A DNA stretch of 64,000 nucleotides from Dendrobium chrysotoxum (lineage: Eukaryota > Streptophyta > Magnoliopsida > Asparagales > Orchidaceae). Each line of letters opens with the position of its first letter. Within the stretch, counting starts at the first letter, position 1. The notes under the pieces were generated by a model, which searched no databases, had not been told where the DNA came from, and was given only the letters and a program-made list of their open reading frames with translations. The stretch is from contig CM034300.1 in assembly GCA_019925795.1 (NCBI GenBank), positions 36,443,591 to 36,507,590 of the forward strand. The letters run 5' to 3'. Shown piece by piece: positions 1 to 11,776 of this stretch. The translations under genes and the position numbers were made by a program.

Positions 1-62
1 TGTCTAGAATATCCGCTGTCCAGGTACCACATGCTCTCACGAGGTCTTGTGTGAGAGCACAC
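1..62 (-). pseudogene. pol: Start of pol (aspartic protease), copy A
   Basis: The first 20 or so codons of pol on the minus strand, beginning at a GTG in the same place as in copies B, D and G. It contains the protease signature Trp-Tyr-Leu-Asp-Ser-Gly; Asp-Ser-Gly is the catalytic triplet of copia proteases. The reading frame is cut by the window edge. As in the other copies, a stop codon in the pol frame lies directly upstream, so how translation enters pol is unclear. Confidence 0.8.
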
Positions 63-1869
63 CTACAAAAGTATCAAATGTCAGTCTTAGGAACCCAAAC
101 ATATGAAAAGAAGAATGCAATGCATGCGTGCTGTGCTGTGAAACAGACAGTTTGGGTTTCCACACCCAATGTGTACTACGGTGAACAGTGTAGGTGTGAG
201 AAATATGTTCTAACATGCCACATGAAAAACATCTAACACCAGGAAAAGGGTTAACTAATCTACGTGGATGATAATGCCTCTTCCTAGATGTATATGAAAC
301 ATGCTTTGAAGAACTTGCAACAGATTTTTCAAAAGGTGGCGGTGCATAAAACTGTTCAAAAGTAGGCAGTGTTTTGTTCTTTTCAAAAGCACTGATCTTT
401 ACTTTCAAAAACTCATTTTCTTTCTTTAAACTTGCAATTTCAAATTTCAAGGTTCCCTTGCTACTTTCTACTTCACATGCCATTGTATCTAATTCTTTAA
501 AAGCTCTTTCTAAGTCCACATGCATAGTTTTCAATGAATCATGCTCAGAAACTAAATCAGAATATTTTTTATTCAACTCATCGAATTCATCAAGCAAAGA
601 CATGTGATTTGAATCAAGTGTGGAATGATCTTTAACTACAGAATCATGCTCTTTTTGCAAAGTTAAGTAATCTAATTTCAAACTAGCAAGAGTTTTCTTA
701 AGCTTCCTATACGATGTATGAATTCTTTCAGAAACTTCAAATAATTGATCGTAGGTAAGCTCACATACCTCGTCCTGATCCGACTGACTAGGGTGATCAT
801 CATCCATAAGACACAAGTTTGTTTCCTCCTCTTCAGCTTCAGTCTCAGAAGAGTCAGATGCAGAGTCTGCCCAGAACGCCTTCTGAATCCGCTTCTTGTC
901 CTTTCTGAACTTTGGTTTCTCCTCACCCTTCTCCTTGCTTGGGTGAGCTTTAAGTGTTGGACAATCAGCCTTTATGTGTCCAGGCTTCCTGCATTCAAAA
1001 CAAACAGATTCAGATGAACTCTTAAAATTTTTATTGAACTTACCCTTGTTCCACTTCTGATAGTTCTTATGTTTCTTCCTTAGAAAGCTTTTGAATTGCC
1101 TTGTGATTAAGGCAACATCATCGCTATCAGACCCGGAAGTGCTAGCATCTGAATCCTTGGCCTTTAGTGCCACTGTCTTCTCTTTCTTGCGTTCACCTGC
1201 ATCAAGTTGCCTTTGGTTCACCCCTTGCTCGTAAGAAATAAGTGATCCAAGTAAGCTGTCAATAGAGTAAGTGTTTAAATCTTTAGATTCAGTAATAGCA
1301 ATAATCTTAGCATCATAAGAAGCAGGAAAATATCTTAGAATTTTGTTCACTCTTTCGTAGTTAGTAAGTTCTCTACCTAGAACATGCAAAGAGGTAACAA
1401 TCTGAGTAAACCTTGTGTACATTTCTGAAATAGTCTCACTAGGTTTCATGCGAAAAAGTTTGTAATCATGTAATAAGATGTTTAACCTAGACTGTTTGAC
1501 TTCAGTTGTACCTTCGTATGTTATGCATAATCTATCCCAGATTTCCTTTCCCGTTGTACAAGTAGAAACACATATATAGTCTTCAGATTTTAAAGCACAA
1601 AAGAAACAGTTCAAGCATTTTACATTTAACTGTACTAAATAACGATCATCAAACGTCCAATCAGTAAAAGGCAGTTAGGTTTTCACCTTGTTAATCAGTC
1701 TAAAAGATGGTCCGTATCCGTCCTTAACTAACATCCACATGCGATAATCAATAGACTGTAGAAAAGTAGACATGCGTGTTATCCAAAAATCAAAAGGAAT
1801 ATTATCAAACAACGATGGTCTTGTAATAGAATATCCTTCAGCAGTATTACAATTATTACAGTTAGCCAT
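63..1869 (-). pseudogene. gag: Sirevirus Gag (nucleocapsid), copy A, interrupted
   Basis: The ATG at 1869-1867 begins Met-Ala-Asn-Cys, as in copy D. The product would be the structural RNA-binding Gag. Visible order: an N-terminal gag-polypeptide region (UBN2/copia type), a Lys- and Ser-rich stretch, a CCHC knuckle (CFECRKPGHIKADC), an acidic segment, a long heptad-like Leu/Lys/Glu segment that looks coiled coil, then a second knuckle near the end with one Cys changed to Tyr. Breaks: an in-frame TAA at 1677-1675 and a deletion of about 16 nt near 113 that shifts the last codons. Sirevirus Gags are reported to bind dynein light chain 8-like proteins; no such motif was confirmed here. Confidence 0.88.
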
Positions 1870-1911
1870 GGATCAAATTCAAAAGTTTTTAAACCTAAAT
1901 TTTGAATCCCT

Positions 1912-1922
1912 CTTTGATACCA
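1912..1922 (-). promoter_or_regulatory. Primer binding site (initiator tRNA-Met), copy A
   Basis: Reads TGGTATCAAAG on the minus strand, two bases inside the LTR end. It matches the plant initiator tRNA-Met 3' end except for one G to A change relative to copies B, D and G. It would prime minus-strand DNA synthesis. Confidence 0.85.
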
Positions 1923-1924
1923 CT

Positions 1925-3605
1925 TAAAAGTTCGATATGGATGTTAAGCCCTAGTGAACTAGTCCCGAGGATAACCAAGAGGGGGGGTGAATTGGTTATT
2001 TAAAAATTTCATGATAACTATGAAAATCTTTTTATAACGAGCAGCGGAAATGAATTAAAATAACGATAAAAAGATCAACCACAGATATTCACCCAAGCAG
2101 TTAATATCAGAAAAAATTAAAGTGCAGAATTGAATCAGAAAAGCAAACCAGATTTTATAGTGGTTCGGTCAACTTGACCTACGTCCACTCCCCGGAGCCT
2201 CCCCTCCGGGTATTGCACTAAACAGAAGTGTCTCTCCTTTTGCTCCCACAGCAAGGCGGAGAAGCCTGTACAAAAATCTCCTTTTCACCACAGGTGAGGC
2301 AGAGAACCTGACCTCCTTTCACTTCCTCCTGAAGCAGGCAGAGAACCTTCGAACTCCTTTCGCTTCCTCCTGAAGCAGGCAGAGAACCTACGAACTCCTT
2401 TCGCTTCCTCCTGAAGCGGGCAGAGAACCTCGGATCTTCTTGCAAACGATCCTCCCACGACGAACACCGACTAGACGAAAGACGATGAGCGGAGAAGACG
2501 ACTCTGATCCGTGCTCGGAGTAACCTTAGTGATTCCCTCACTAACTCCCCCTCACAAGATCTTCTCTCTCTCTGTCCCAACTCTCTCTCTCTCTAGGGTT
2601 TCTCAGGGAAGGAAGGCAGCAAAAGATTTTTCCAGAAATTGGAAAAAGTTCTTTTAAAGGAGGGCTTAAAATTTGCCCTAAATCTCAACTGATCGGCCAA
2701 GATCATCCAGGATGATCGGTAGATCGTCCTGTACGATCAGTTCAAATTCAGCTGTTTCAGTCTGGACGATCTGGCTCTTCTGGATGATCAGTAGAAAAAA
2801 TTGTTCATATCGTCCCGTACGATCCTGCGATCATCCGGGATGAGTAGTGCAAATTGAGGGAAATCATCCAGAAGACAGTTCGGGTCATCCAGAGAAATCT
2901 GTGTTGGACGACCAAAAAATGACTTGATCGTCCGGGACGATGGGGTCATCGTCCTGTACGATTAGTTCAAAAAGGCCCCAAATCATCCTGTATATAGTTC
3001 TGGACATACAGCTTAAATGCACTAGACGATCAAGATCGTCTGGGACGATCCTGCGATCATCCAGGACGATATGATCGTATCAACCAAAAATAAATTGCTT
3101 TCCTTAATTACCAGATTAAATTAGGCATGATTGTACTGGATCGTCCGGGACGATCAGACCAAGTATTTAAAAATAAGAACTTGCCTAACTTGATCTAGCG
3201 GTTAAGAATTTTTGATTTGGGCATATCATCCCGTACGATCCGGAGATCGTCCAGGACGATCAGCTTAATCTGACCCTCTTAACTTAGTCGCCCTAATTAG
3301 GGTTTCTGTTTTAACTGGATTGTCAAGGATGATGTGGAGATCGTCCAGGACGATCTGAACAAATTTTTTACAGAAACTCTAATTCACTCAATCTCTCTCC
3401 CTGAGTGTGTGTGTGCAAGGTTACTTAGCTAGGGAATCAGTTACATTACAATTGACTCAATAAAAAGAAAAATCATACATTTGACACACTTGGACCTGAT
3501 CTTGAGTTGGCTTGAGTGGCTCGCGGTTTTTTGTGCCTGAAACAGATTAGCCAAGCAAAACACACTGGAAACATGTTTGTCATCATCAAAACCAGATTTG
3601 CAACA
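1925..3605 (-). repeat. 5' LTR of copy A
   Basis: 1681 bp. It starts TGTTGCAAATCTGG at 3605 and ends at 1925 where the terminal CA is mutated to TA. In order on the minus strand: a short start shared by all copies; a CACACACACTCAGGG stretch near 3410; a U3 with many ATCGTCC..GGACGAT palindromes (about 3350-2700); a TTTAAAAG TATA-like box near 2655; three roughly 41-bp direct repeats with small hairpins (2290-2440); a CCGGAG/CTCCGG hairpin near 2195; and a C-rich end before the PBS. A 120-codon open frame at 2218-2580 crosses the repeats out of phase and is not taken as a gene. Confidence 0.93.
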
Positions 3606-4774
3606 ACAATTTCATAAGAAGGCAAATTTTCATTGTCATTGTTCATAGAAGGGTTGAAGATCGAAAAATTATTCCTTGTCTCCACTGGAACAGGTTCTTC
3701 AAAAAGAACCATTTCCCAATTCTTTTGCTCTTTCATTTCATTAACCATTTGATTCTTGATTAAAGAATCAACATTATTCTCAATTCTAGTTTCAACTTCC
3801 TGCACGCTATCCTTACCAACTTCTTCAGGGCCCATCTGCTCTAACTGTTTATCCTTATTCCCTTTTTCCAGATTCAAGTTCTTTTGAACCTTGACTTTTA
3901 AATGCGGATTAAGCACAAAACAGTTGTTGGAATCATGACCATGTAATTTGCAATGAGCACAAAAAATAGGAAAGTTTTCTATCTCAAATTTTTGTGTGTA
4001 ACCCTTGTTTTCAGACCCAAGCCATATTTCTTTGGGAAAATCTTTCGTTATGTCCATCTCAACTAGAATTCTCGCCATTGAAGGCCTTGATTTATTAGCC
4101 GTCGCTTGATCCACCTGTAAAGGCCTACCAAAAATAGACCCAATCGCTTGTAAAACTAACGGGTTATAGAAATGCATATGAAGATTAGGCAAAGAAATCC
4201 AAACTGGACAAATAGGCGATTCAGAATTAATATCAAATTCAGGGGTCCATTTTAATAACCTCATATGACAATTTTTCACATAATAAGATCTTCTCAAAAA
4301 AATTCTCGCTTAATCCAGTTCATTAGAAAGGTTTATAAAAACATGACGAGGATCAATAAGGCTAACCGAGAAAGATCCTGAGAGTTTCAAATCATGGAAG
4401 AAGGCTCTAATTTCCTCCATTAACGGTCTTCTAAAAGAGAATTTGCCAACTAGAGCAAATTTGAAAGGTTCAGCCAATTTTAAAATGTCCTCATCAGATA
4501 GAATAATGGCAGGTAAACCATTAACAGAAGAAGTAGAGATGTTTAAACTTGAAATATTAGCATTTGAAGCATCAGAAAGAGCCTCTTTGAAAGATTTAGG
4601 AAAAGGTTTCCTAATTTTACCGTTAGGGTTACCTTCCATACTTACAGTGACCGAATTTTTTTCCTTCTTGAAGTTCGAAGTCTGAACTTGTTCCATTACC
4701 TTATCAAAAATTCCATCCGGCTCTTGGAAATCTAAGATCCGAGATGGATCTTGATTGCAATCTAATTCCATCAA
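3606..4774 (-). pseudogene. LINE ORF1 protein (DUF4283-like plus CCHC knuckle), interrupted
   Basis: The ATG at 4774 starts a frame that runs on past one in-frame TAA at 4312-4310. The N-terminal third is low-complexity. The middle has the plant LINE/DUF4283 pattern (Phe-Ala-Leu-Val-Gly-Lys-Phe, then Trp-Thr-Pro-Glu-Phe and Pro-Val-Trp-Ile-Ser-Leu-Pro), followed by Phe-Gly-Arg-Pro-Leu-Gln-Val-Asp and Ser-Arg-Pro-Ser-Met-Ala-Arg. A CCHC knuckle CAHCKLHGHDSNNC follows. In plant L1s this protein binds the element RNA. The C-terminus is replaced by the LTR of copy A, so the apparent last residues (3473-3605) are LTR-encoded and spurious. Confidence 0.82.
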
Positions 4775-4983
4775 ACCCTAGACGGGTTTCCCTACGAAAA
4801 ACCAGCCACACAACAAACCAAAAGCTCAAAACAGCAATGAAGAATAGAGAAAACCAAGATTACACCAGTTAAATCCAAGATCCTTCACAAAACTCAACGG
4901 AAATCGCACAAGAAGAAGAACGTAGAGAATCGCCTTCGAATCGCCAGGGGACGAGAGACGAAGGGGACGGGGGGGGCGGCGGG
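3606..4983 (-). mobile_element. L1-type LINE, 5' part, interrupted by Sirevirus A
   Basis: It holds a GC-rich 5' leader (about 4775-4983, including a run of G/C at 4968-4980) and most of ORF1 on the minus strand. The element is cut at 3606 by the LTR of copy A; its ORF2 should lie beyond copy A, outside the window. The 5' end abuts the TTTAG tract directly at about 4983, which looks like a full 5' end and not a random truncation. Confidence 0.8.
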
Positions 4984-6770
4984 TTTAGGTTTAGTTTCGG
5001 TTTAGGTTTAGTTTTATTTATTTATTTTATTTATTTTAGTTTATTTTTTTATTTATTTTATTAGTTATTATTTAGTTTAGTTTTAGTTTTATTATTATTT
5101 AGTTTTATTAGTTTAGTTTAGTTTAGCTTATTTTAGTTATTAGTTTTATTTAATTATTTAGTTTAGTTTTTATTAGTTTAGTTTAGTTTAGTTTATTTAG
5201 TTTAGTTTAGGTTTATTAATTTTTATTATTTTATTTTATTTATTATTAATTATTTTATTTAGTTATTTAGTTTAGTTTTATTTTAGTTTAGTTTAGTTTT
5301 TATTATTTATTATTATTATTATTTTATTATTATTATTATTTATTTAGTTTAGTTTAGTTTATTATTAGTTTTATTTAGTAGTTTAGTTTTATTTATTTAT
5401 TTTATTATTTAGTTTATTATTATTTTATTAGTTTAGTTTAGTTTAGTTTATTTTTAGTTTAGGTTTAGTTATTTATTTTATTATTTATTTAGTTTATTAG
5501 TTTAGTTTTTTATTATTTATTAGTTTATTATTATTTATTTATTAGTTTAGTTTAGTTTAGTTTAGGTTTAGGTTCAGTTTAGTTTAGTTTAGGTTATTAT
5601 TTAGTTTTATTTATTTATTTATTTTATTAGTTTAGTTTATTTTAGTTATTTATTAGTTTAGTTTAGGTTTAGCTATTTTATTTATTTAGTTATTATTTAT
5701 TTATTTTATTATTTTATTTATTTATTTTGTTTTAGTTTTATTATTTAGTTTAGTTTATTTATTTTATTTATTTATTTTTAGTTTATTTAGTTATTTTAGT
5801 TATTATTAGTTTAGTTTAGTTTTATTTTAGTTTAGTTTATTTTTTATTATTTTTATTTATTTATTTAGTTTTAGTTTAGTTTAGGTTTAGTTATTTATTA
5901 TTATTATTTATTTTTTATTTATTTTTATTAGTTTATTATTATTTATTATTTAGTTATTAGTTATTTTATTTTATTATTTATTTTATTTTAGTTTAGTTTT
6001 ATTTTTATTTATTTGTTTTAGTTTATTATTTATTTATTTTATTTTTTATTTTTATTAGTTTAGTTTTAGTTTAGTTTATTAGTTATTATTTTTATTATTT
6101 ATTTTAGTTTATTATTTATTAGTTGAGTTATTTATTATTTTTATTTTATTTTAGTTTAGTTTTATTTATTAGTTTAGTTTAGTTTATTATTTATTAGTTA
6201 AGTTTAGTTATTTTTAGTTATTTTTTATTATTATTATTATTAGTTTATTATTTATTATTTTTATTTATTAGTTTATTATTTATTTATTTATTATTTTTTA
6301 TTTATTATTTATTTTTATTATTTTTATTTTAGTTTATTATTATTTATTATTATTATTATTATTTATTTTTATTTAGTTATTTTTTTATTTTTTTATTTTT
6401 AGTTTAGTTTTTATTTTATTTTTTATTATTATTTTTATTTTTATTTTTTAGTTTAGTTTAGTTTAGTTTAGTTATTTAGTTATTTTTTTTATTTATTTAT
6501 TTTTTTATTAGTTTAGTTTAGTTTTTATTTTATTTTTATTTTTTTATTTATTTTTTAGTTTAGTTTATTTATTTTTTTAGTTTATTTAGTTTATTATTTT
6601 TTTTAGTTTAGTTTAGTTTATTTTTATTTATTATTTTATTTTAGTTTAGTTTAGTTTTAGTTATTTTTTATTTTTTAGTTTAGTTTTACTATTTTTTTAT
6701 TATTATTTTATTTTAGTTATTATTTATTTATTTTTATTTTATTATTTTATTATTATTTTTATCTTTTAGT
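4984..6770. repeat. C-poor TTTAG/TTTA tract next to telomere-like repeats
   Basis: About 1.8 kb made almost only of the units TTTAG, TTTA, TTTTA, TTA and occasional TTTAGG. The plus strand has roughly half a dozen C residues in total, and G occurs mainly in TTTAG. There are no open frames. It runs without a break from the LINE 5' end into TTTAGGG repeats at about 6770, so it is probably a G-poor derivative of the telomere unit. Sequencing or assembly error is an alternative. Confidence 0.8.
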
Positions 6771-8881
6771 TTAGGGTTCAGAGTTTAAGGTTTAGCGTTT
6801 ATGGTTAAGGGTTTAGTTGTTAGGGTTTGGGGTTTAGGGTTTAGGGTTTTTGGATTTTAGGGTTTAGAGTTTTTTTAATGTTTAGGGTTTTGGGTTTTTA
6901 AGGTTTAGGGTTTTAGGGTTTTAGGGTTTAAGGTTTAGGGTTTAGGGATTAGGGTGTAGGGTTTAGGTTTATGGTTTTAGGGTTTAGGGTTTAAAGTTTT
7001 TAGGGATTTAGGGTTTTGGGTTTAGGGTTTAGTGGTTAGGGTTTTAGGCTTTTGGGTTTTAGGGTTTTAGGTTTTAGGGTTTTTTTAGGGTTTAGAGTTT
7101 TGAGTTTTTTTAGGGTTTAAGGTTTTTTTTAGGGTTTTAGGGTTTAGGATTTTACGGTTAAGGGTTTACAATTTTTAAGGTTTATGGTTTTTTTTAGGGT
7201 TTTGGGTTTAGAGCTTTAGGGTTTAGGGTTTAGTGTTTAGGGTTAAGGGTTTTTAGGGTTTAGGGTTTATGGTTTGGGGTTTTGGGTATAAGGTTTAGGG
7301 TTTTTAGGGTTTTTAGGGTTAAGAATTAAGGGTTTAGGGTTTTGGATTTTTTAAATTTTTTTAGGTTTTTAGGGTTTATGGTTTAGGATTTTTTAGGGTT
7401 TTAGGGTTTAGGGTTTAAGATTTTTAAGGGTTTTAGGATTTTAGGGTTTTGGGTTTTTTTAGGGTATAGGGTTTAGGGTTTTCATTTTGGGTTTTTTTTG
7501 GGTTTTAGGGTTTAGGATTTTACGGTTAAGGGTTTATACTTTTTACTGTTTAGGGTATAGGGTTTAGGGTTAAGGTTTTCGGGTTTTAGGGTTTAGGGTT
7601 TATGATTTAGGGTTTAGGGTTTTTAGGGATTAGAGTTTAGGGTTTAGGGTCAAGGGCTTAGGTTTTAGGGTTTAGGGTTTAAGGGATTTTTTAGGGTTTT
7701 AGTGTTTAGGGTTTAGGTTTTTTTTTTTTTTTTTGGTTTTAGTGTTTTTTTTTATTTTAGGGTTTTAAGGTTTAGGATTTAAGCTTATGGTATAGGGTTT
7801 TTTGGGGTTTATAGGGTTTAGGGTTTAGGGTTTTAGGGTTTTTATTTTTTTATGGATTTTAGGGTTTATGGTTTAGGGTTTTTTAAGGTTTTAGGGTTTT
7901 AGGGTTTAGGGTTTTCTTAGGGTTTAGGGTTTTACGGTTTAGGGTTTAGGGTTTAGGGTTTTGGGATTAGGTTTTATGGTTTAAATTTTTTTAGAGTATT
8001 TAAGGTTTAGGGTTTAGGGTTTTAGGATTTTTTAGGATTTTTAGGGTTCGGGGTTTATTTTATTTTTAGGGTTTTTAGGGTTTAGGGTTTAGGGTTTTTT
8101 AGGGTTTTTAGGGTTTAAGGGTTTTATGGTTGAGGGTTTAGGATTCTATGGTTTTTTTTAAAGGTTTTTATGGTTTAGGGTTTAGGGTTAAGGTTATTTT
8201 AGGATTTTTTAGGGTTTTTAGGGTTTAAGGTTTAGGGTTTAGGGTTTAGGATTTAAGGGTTTTTAGGGTAAAGGGTTTAGGATTTTTTAGGGTTTTAGGG
8301 GTTTAGGTTTTTTTGTTTTTTTAAGGTATAGGGTTTTGGGTTTTACGGTTAAGGGTTTACAGTTTTTAGGGTGTAGGGTTATTTTTAGAGTTTAGGGTTT
8401 AAGGTTTAGTGTTTTAGGGTTTATGGTATAGTGTTTCGGGTTTAGGATTTTTAGGTTTTAGGGTTTATGGTTTGGAGTTTACTGTTTAGGGTTTAGGGTT
8501 ATTTCGGGGTTTTAGGGTTAAGAATTAAGGGTTTAGGGTTTTGGATTTTTTAGAGTTTTTTAGTGTTTTTGGGGTTTATGGTTTAGGGTATTAGGGTTTT
8601 TTTTATATAGGTTTTTAGGGTTTAGGGTTTAGTGTTTAGGGGTTTTATGGGTTTTAAGGTTTAGGGTTTAGGATTTTAGGGTATAGGGTTTTATGGCTTT
8701 GGATTTTTTTAGGGTATATGGTTTAGGGTTTTTTTTAATATTTTTTTAAGATTTTACGGTTTAGGGTTTTACGGTTAAGGGTTTACAGTTTTTAGGGTTT
8801 AGGGTTTTTTTAGGGTATAGGGTTTAGGGTTTAGAGTTTTAGGGTATAGGGTTTAGTGTTTAGGGTTTATGGTTTTTAGGG
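6771..8881 (+). repeat. Degenerate telomere-like array, TTTAGGG orientation, left part
   Basis: A dense run of TTTAGGG with many variants (TTTTAGGG, TTTATGG, TTTAAGG, TTTTTAGGG). Non-random variant blocks recur: TTTTACGGTTAAGGG near 7150, 7517, 8341 and 8767, and AGAATTAAGGG followed by TTTTGGATTTTTTA near 7322 and 8520. These recurrences mean that segments of the array were duplicated after it diverged. It is interrupted at 8882 by a LINE. Confidence 0.92.
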
Positions 8882-8891
8882 TTTTTTTTTT

Positions 8892-9924
8892 GGTAGAAAC
8901 CCTCTGTTGGGGCCTTCGCATTAATAGAAAAAAATATTACATAAAGTCCTTAAAAGGACTAAAGGCTCAACTAAAAAATGCTCAAAGAGCTAAAATAAAA
9001 AGAAAAAGAAAAAACCTAAAGAGCCTAAAGTCCTTTACTAGTTACAATGAGAAAAAAAAAACAAATCTAAAAAGCCACAAGCAAAATTAAGCCAAAACAA
9101 GATTGCCAAATAGCCTCTAAATAATAAAGTCAGGAAGAACTCCACCAAAGACCTAAGAACCCACCATCCATCCCTATGAAAAAAATAGCAAAGAAACCTG
9201 CATAGCTGCCAACAACTAAACAAAAGAAATGAGAAGGCATAACAACAAGAAAATAATAGGAGAGAAAGAAATCAAGCTTGAGTAATGTTTGAGGATTTGA
9301 GTAAATTGGCTCAAGATAAAAAAAGTCTCAGCTAATCATTTATTGAAGAACTAAAATACCAGAGATCTCCAATAAATGGCAAAAGAGAATAGCACCTAAT
9401 CATAACCACAACAACATCCACCAAAATATAAATACAGAACACACCCAATTCCCACACCCACCACCAAATCACCAAACCCCTCACCATCCAGCAAACATCA
9501 CAGCAAGAAATAATCAACACCACCATCACCATAACACCAACACCCGAAATCCTCCACCAAAGCATGTCCAACAACCCGCCAGCAATAACAAAGCAAACAA
9601 CCCAAATAAAATCCAACAAAGGAGCAACCTCATAACCCAACAACAAGAGGTCCTCCAAAATACCCCACAGGAACCTGCAACCAACAAAACCACCAATCCT
9701 AAAAAACACCAACACCATTTTCTCAGAGAAATGGCAAAAGAATTCTTCCATAAAAAGATTAAAAGAAACCAACATCATTGCCAAGCTCAAACAAAAACCC
9801 AAACTACAAGTAAAATGGAGCATACTAATTACTTGGAACGAATATAAGGAAGACCCATTTTGTCAAGATTAATAAGGCCTCTTAGCAAAAAAGGAATATC
9901 CAAACTAAGAAAATAGTAAATTGC
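8892..9924 (-). other. 3' untranslated region of the LINE
   Basis: Between the last RNase H codons and the poly(A) tail. It begins at the tail with a GAAACCCTCTGTTGGGGCC stretch and A-rich text. A 163-codon minus-strand frame (9332-9823) encodes a very hydrophobic, Trp- and Val-rich sequence with no motif I recognise; I treat it as chance, caused by the CAC/AAC-rich composition of the plus strand. I see no other feature here. Confidence 0.6.
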
Positions 9925-11775
9925 TGCAACTTAGCTCCCATTTTAGCCAAAAAATCTGCACATGAGTTACCTTCTCTCAAAATATGCAAAATCTTAAAAT
10001 CTAAATGAGAAAGCATTCTTTTAATGTCTTTAATAACATAAAAGTTATCATAATTACCAAAATTATTGTGTAAAATAAATTGAATAACTAAAAGAGCATC
10101 AACTTCAATCCAAACTCTAAAAACCCTTTAGACAAATAAATCTGCAGAGCTTTATGAATAGCCATAAATTCAGCACCAATAGCATTACAGTTAGCCATGG
10201 GTGAAGCAAATGCAAGAATCATATTCCCTTTATAATCTCAAAAAATGCCACCAAAACCAGAATTATCCTTGTCCATAGAACCGTCCGTATTAACCTTAAT
10301 GAAATTTTCAACAAGTTTTTTCCAAATAACAAATTTAAAACAAACCTCATTAAAGTTTTCCAACAGATTGTTATTTAACTTCTTCATAACAAACTTACAA
10401 CCACAGAATTGGAAATTCTTGATTAAATTAGCCTTAAATAAATAATTTATCTTATACAGAGTTCTAGCAATAATCCTCTTATGGTTCATAAGAAAATTCC
10501 TATACTTAGCATCATTCCTATCCATCTAAATGAACCAAATAAGACAAACAACCATGCTAATTATAATATAACATTTTGAAGTTTTATGAAAAATAACAGT
10601 GAGAAAATGATTAAAAGTCAAATGGCCCGTAAAATAATTAGTGTTAAAAAAATTATCATACCAAAGCCAAACTCTAGCAGCTATAGATCCATTAACAAAC
10701 AAATGATTAATATTTTCAATATGAAAACAACATTGACACTTAGAAGGAATGTAAAATCCTTTATTCCATAGAATAGAGTCAACAAGAATAAATATCTTCA
10801 AAATTCTCCAAAGTAGAATAAAATAAGAAGTAGGAATATTATTGCTCCAAATTTTTTCAAACACAGCATTTTTATCAGCTTTTTCCGTAATGAAATTCCA
10901 AGCATCTTTGAAAGTGAAACTACCATTATAAGAAAGTTTAAACAGAATTTGATCATTCTTCTCACTATCCAGAGTTAAATCTTCAATTTTAAGAATAATT
11001 TCCATACGAACTAAATTCAGCAAAGCATCCAAATTCCAAGCACATTAATATAAAAACTACAAACTTTAATAGGAGAGAGAGAGAGCAGGTATTAAGAAAT
11101 TTGTCAATAGATTTCTCCATAAGCCAATTATCTTGCCAAAAATAAGAGTTTCAAGAATTAAGACCCCAGCCAATAAGAGACTCCATCTTATGCTTAATAG
11201 AGCATAATCTCTTCCAAATAGGAGAATCACCATTTTTATAAAAATAATATAAAGGATATTTACCATGACAATATTTAGAATGTAAAAAAGAAGACCAAAG
11301 ACTATTCTTTTTCCTAAAGTTCCACCACATTTTTAATGAAGAAATAGTAATAGAATCAGATAGAGATTTACAACCTAAACCCCCTTCATTTAAAGCCCAG
11401 CAAAGTTTATTCCAAGAAGTCCAATGCATTCTATTCACATTAGATCTAGAGCCCCAAAAAAATTTGTTAAGAATCCTTTCCATTCTCAAAATAGTAGCAA
11501 CATTAGGCTTAACAACTTGAAATAAATGAAAAGCCATAGAGATAAGAGTGCTTTTAGCCAGCAAAACACAAATGAGATATGGGAAAGCCATCTTTGGTTC
11601 TAAAACGCATACTAGGATAAAACTCAAAAATAGCATTAATACCTCTAGAAAAATATTCCACAGCAATAATAAAAAGGGAAGGAGAAAAAGGATCTCCTTG
11701 CCTAAGGCCTTGAGAGGAATGAAAGAAACCAGTAGAAACACCATTGATCAAAATCAAAAAATAAGCATTATCCAC
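9925..11775 (-). pseudogene. LINE ORF2 remnant: RT C-terminal half, zf-RVT, RNase H
   Basis: It would copy element RNA at a nicked target site. The first fragment (11775-11554) has the RT block Gln-Gly-Leu-Arg-Gln-Gly-Asp-Pro. The frame then changes and the expected Ala-Asp-Asp catalytic box is absent, deleted between about 11554 and 11570. The next fragment (to 11151) has the conserved post-RT pattern ending in Phe-Phe-Trp-Gly-Ser and Glu-Gly-Gly-Leu-Gly. 11032-10526 carries a zf-RVT-like Trp/Cys pattern (CQCCF, then His-Leu-Phe). 10525-10238 and on to about 9925 show an RVT_3-type RNase H: Asn-Thr-Asp-Gly-Ser, Gly-Ala-Glu-Phe, Glu-Val-Asp-Ala, Asn-Ser-Cys-Ala-Asp. Several stops and frameshifts; not functional. 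Confidence 0.85.
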
Positions 11776-11776
11776 C

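Larger units (their letters stand above)
1..3605 (-). mobile_element. Sirevirus (Ty1/copia LTR retrotransposon) copy A, 5' part, cut by the window edge
   Basis: Read on the minus strand this is a 5' LTR (3605 to 1925), a tRNA-Met primer site, a broken gag and the first codons of pol; the rest lies left of base 1. It sits inside the LINE ORF1 that continues at 3606, so it inserted after that LINE. The five bases beside the LTR are ACAAT; the partner duplication is outside the window. Its LTR matches the B/E type (text such as GCTCGCGG where D/F/G differ). Assignment to Sirevirus is by likeness to the fuller copies B and D. Confidence 0.93.
8882..11776 (-). mobile_element. 5'-truncated L1-type LINE inserted in the TTTAGGG array
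   Basis: TTTAGGG repeats lie on both sides. The left end has a run of ten T (8882-8891), the poly(A) tail of a minus-strand LINE. The right end falls inside the reverse transcriptase, a 5' truncation typical of target-primed reverse transcription. Contents from 5' to 3': RT remnant, zf-RVT-like region, RNase H remnant, 3' untranslated region. The target duplication cannot be defined because the flanks are repetitive. It is a different insertion from the LINE at 3606-4983, since the order of parts is wrong for one copy. Confidence 0.9.

Noticed and set aside
2218..2580. LTR-internal open frames (also 13050-13457, 36093-36530, 40773-41057, 45543-45855 and 54575-54796)
   Set aside because: They overlap the 41-bp leader repeats, whose period is not a multiple of three, and have Arg/Ser/Gly-rich composition with no conserved protein. 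Length and frame differ between copies.
3473..3605. C-terminal extension of LINE ORF1 into the LTR
   Set aside because: The open frame continues by chance into the LTR of copy A; it is not part of the LINE protein.
4443..4685. Plus-strand frame in LINE ORF1
   Set aside because: Antisense shadow of ORF1.
9332..9823. 163-codon hydrophobic minus-strand frame
   Set aside because: It lies in the LINE 3' untranslated region; Trp/Val richness comes from the CCA/AAC-rich plus strand. No motif recognised and no second copy to test.
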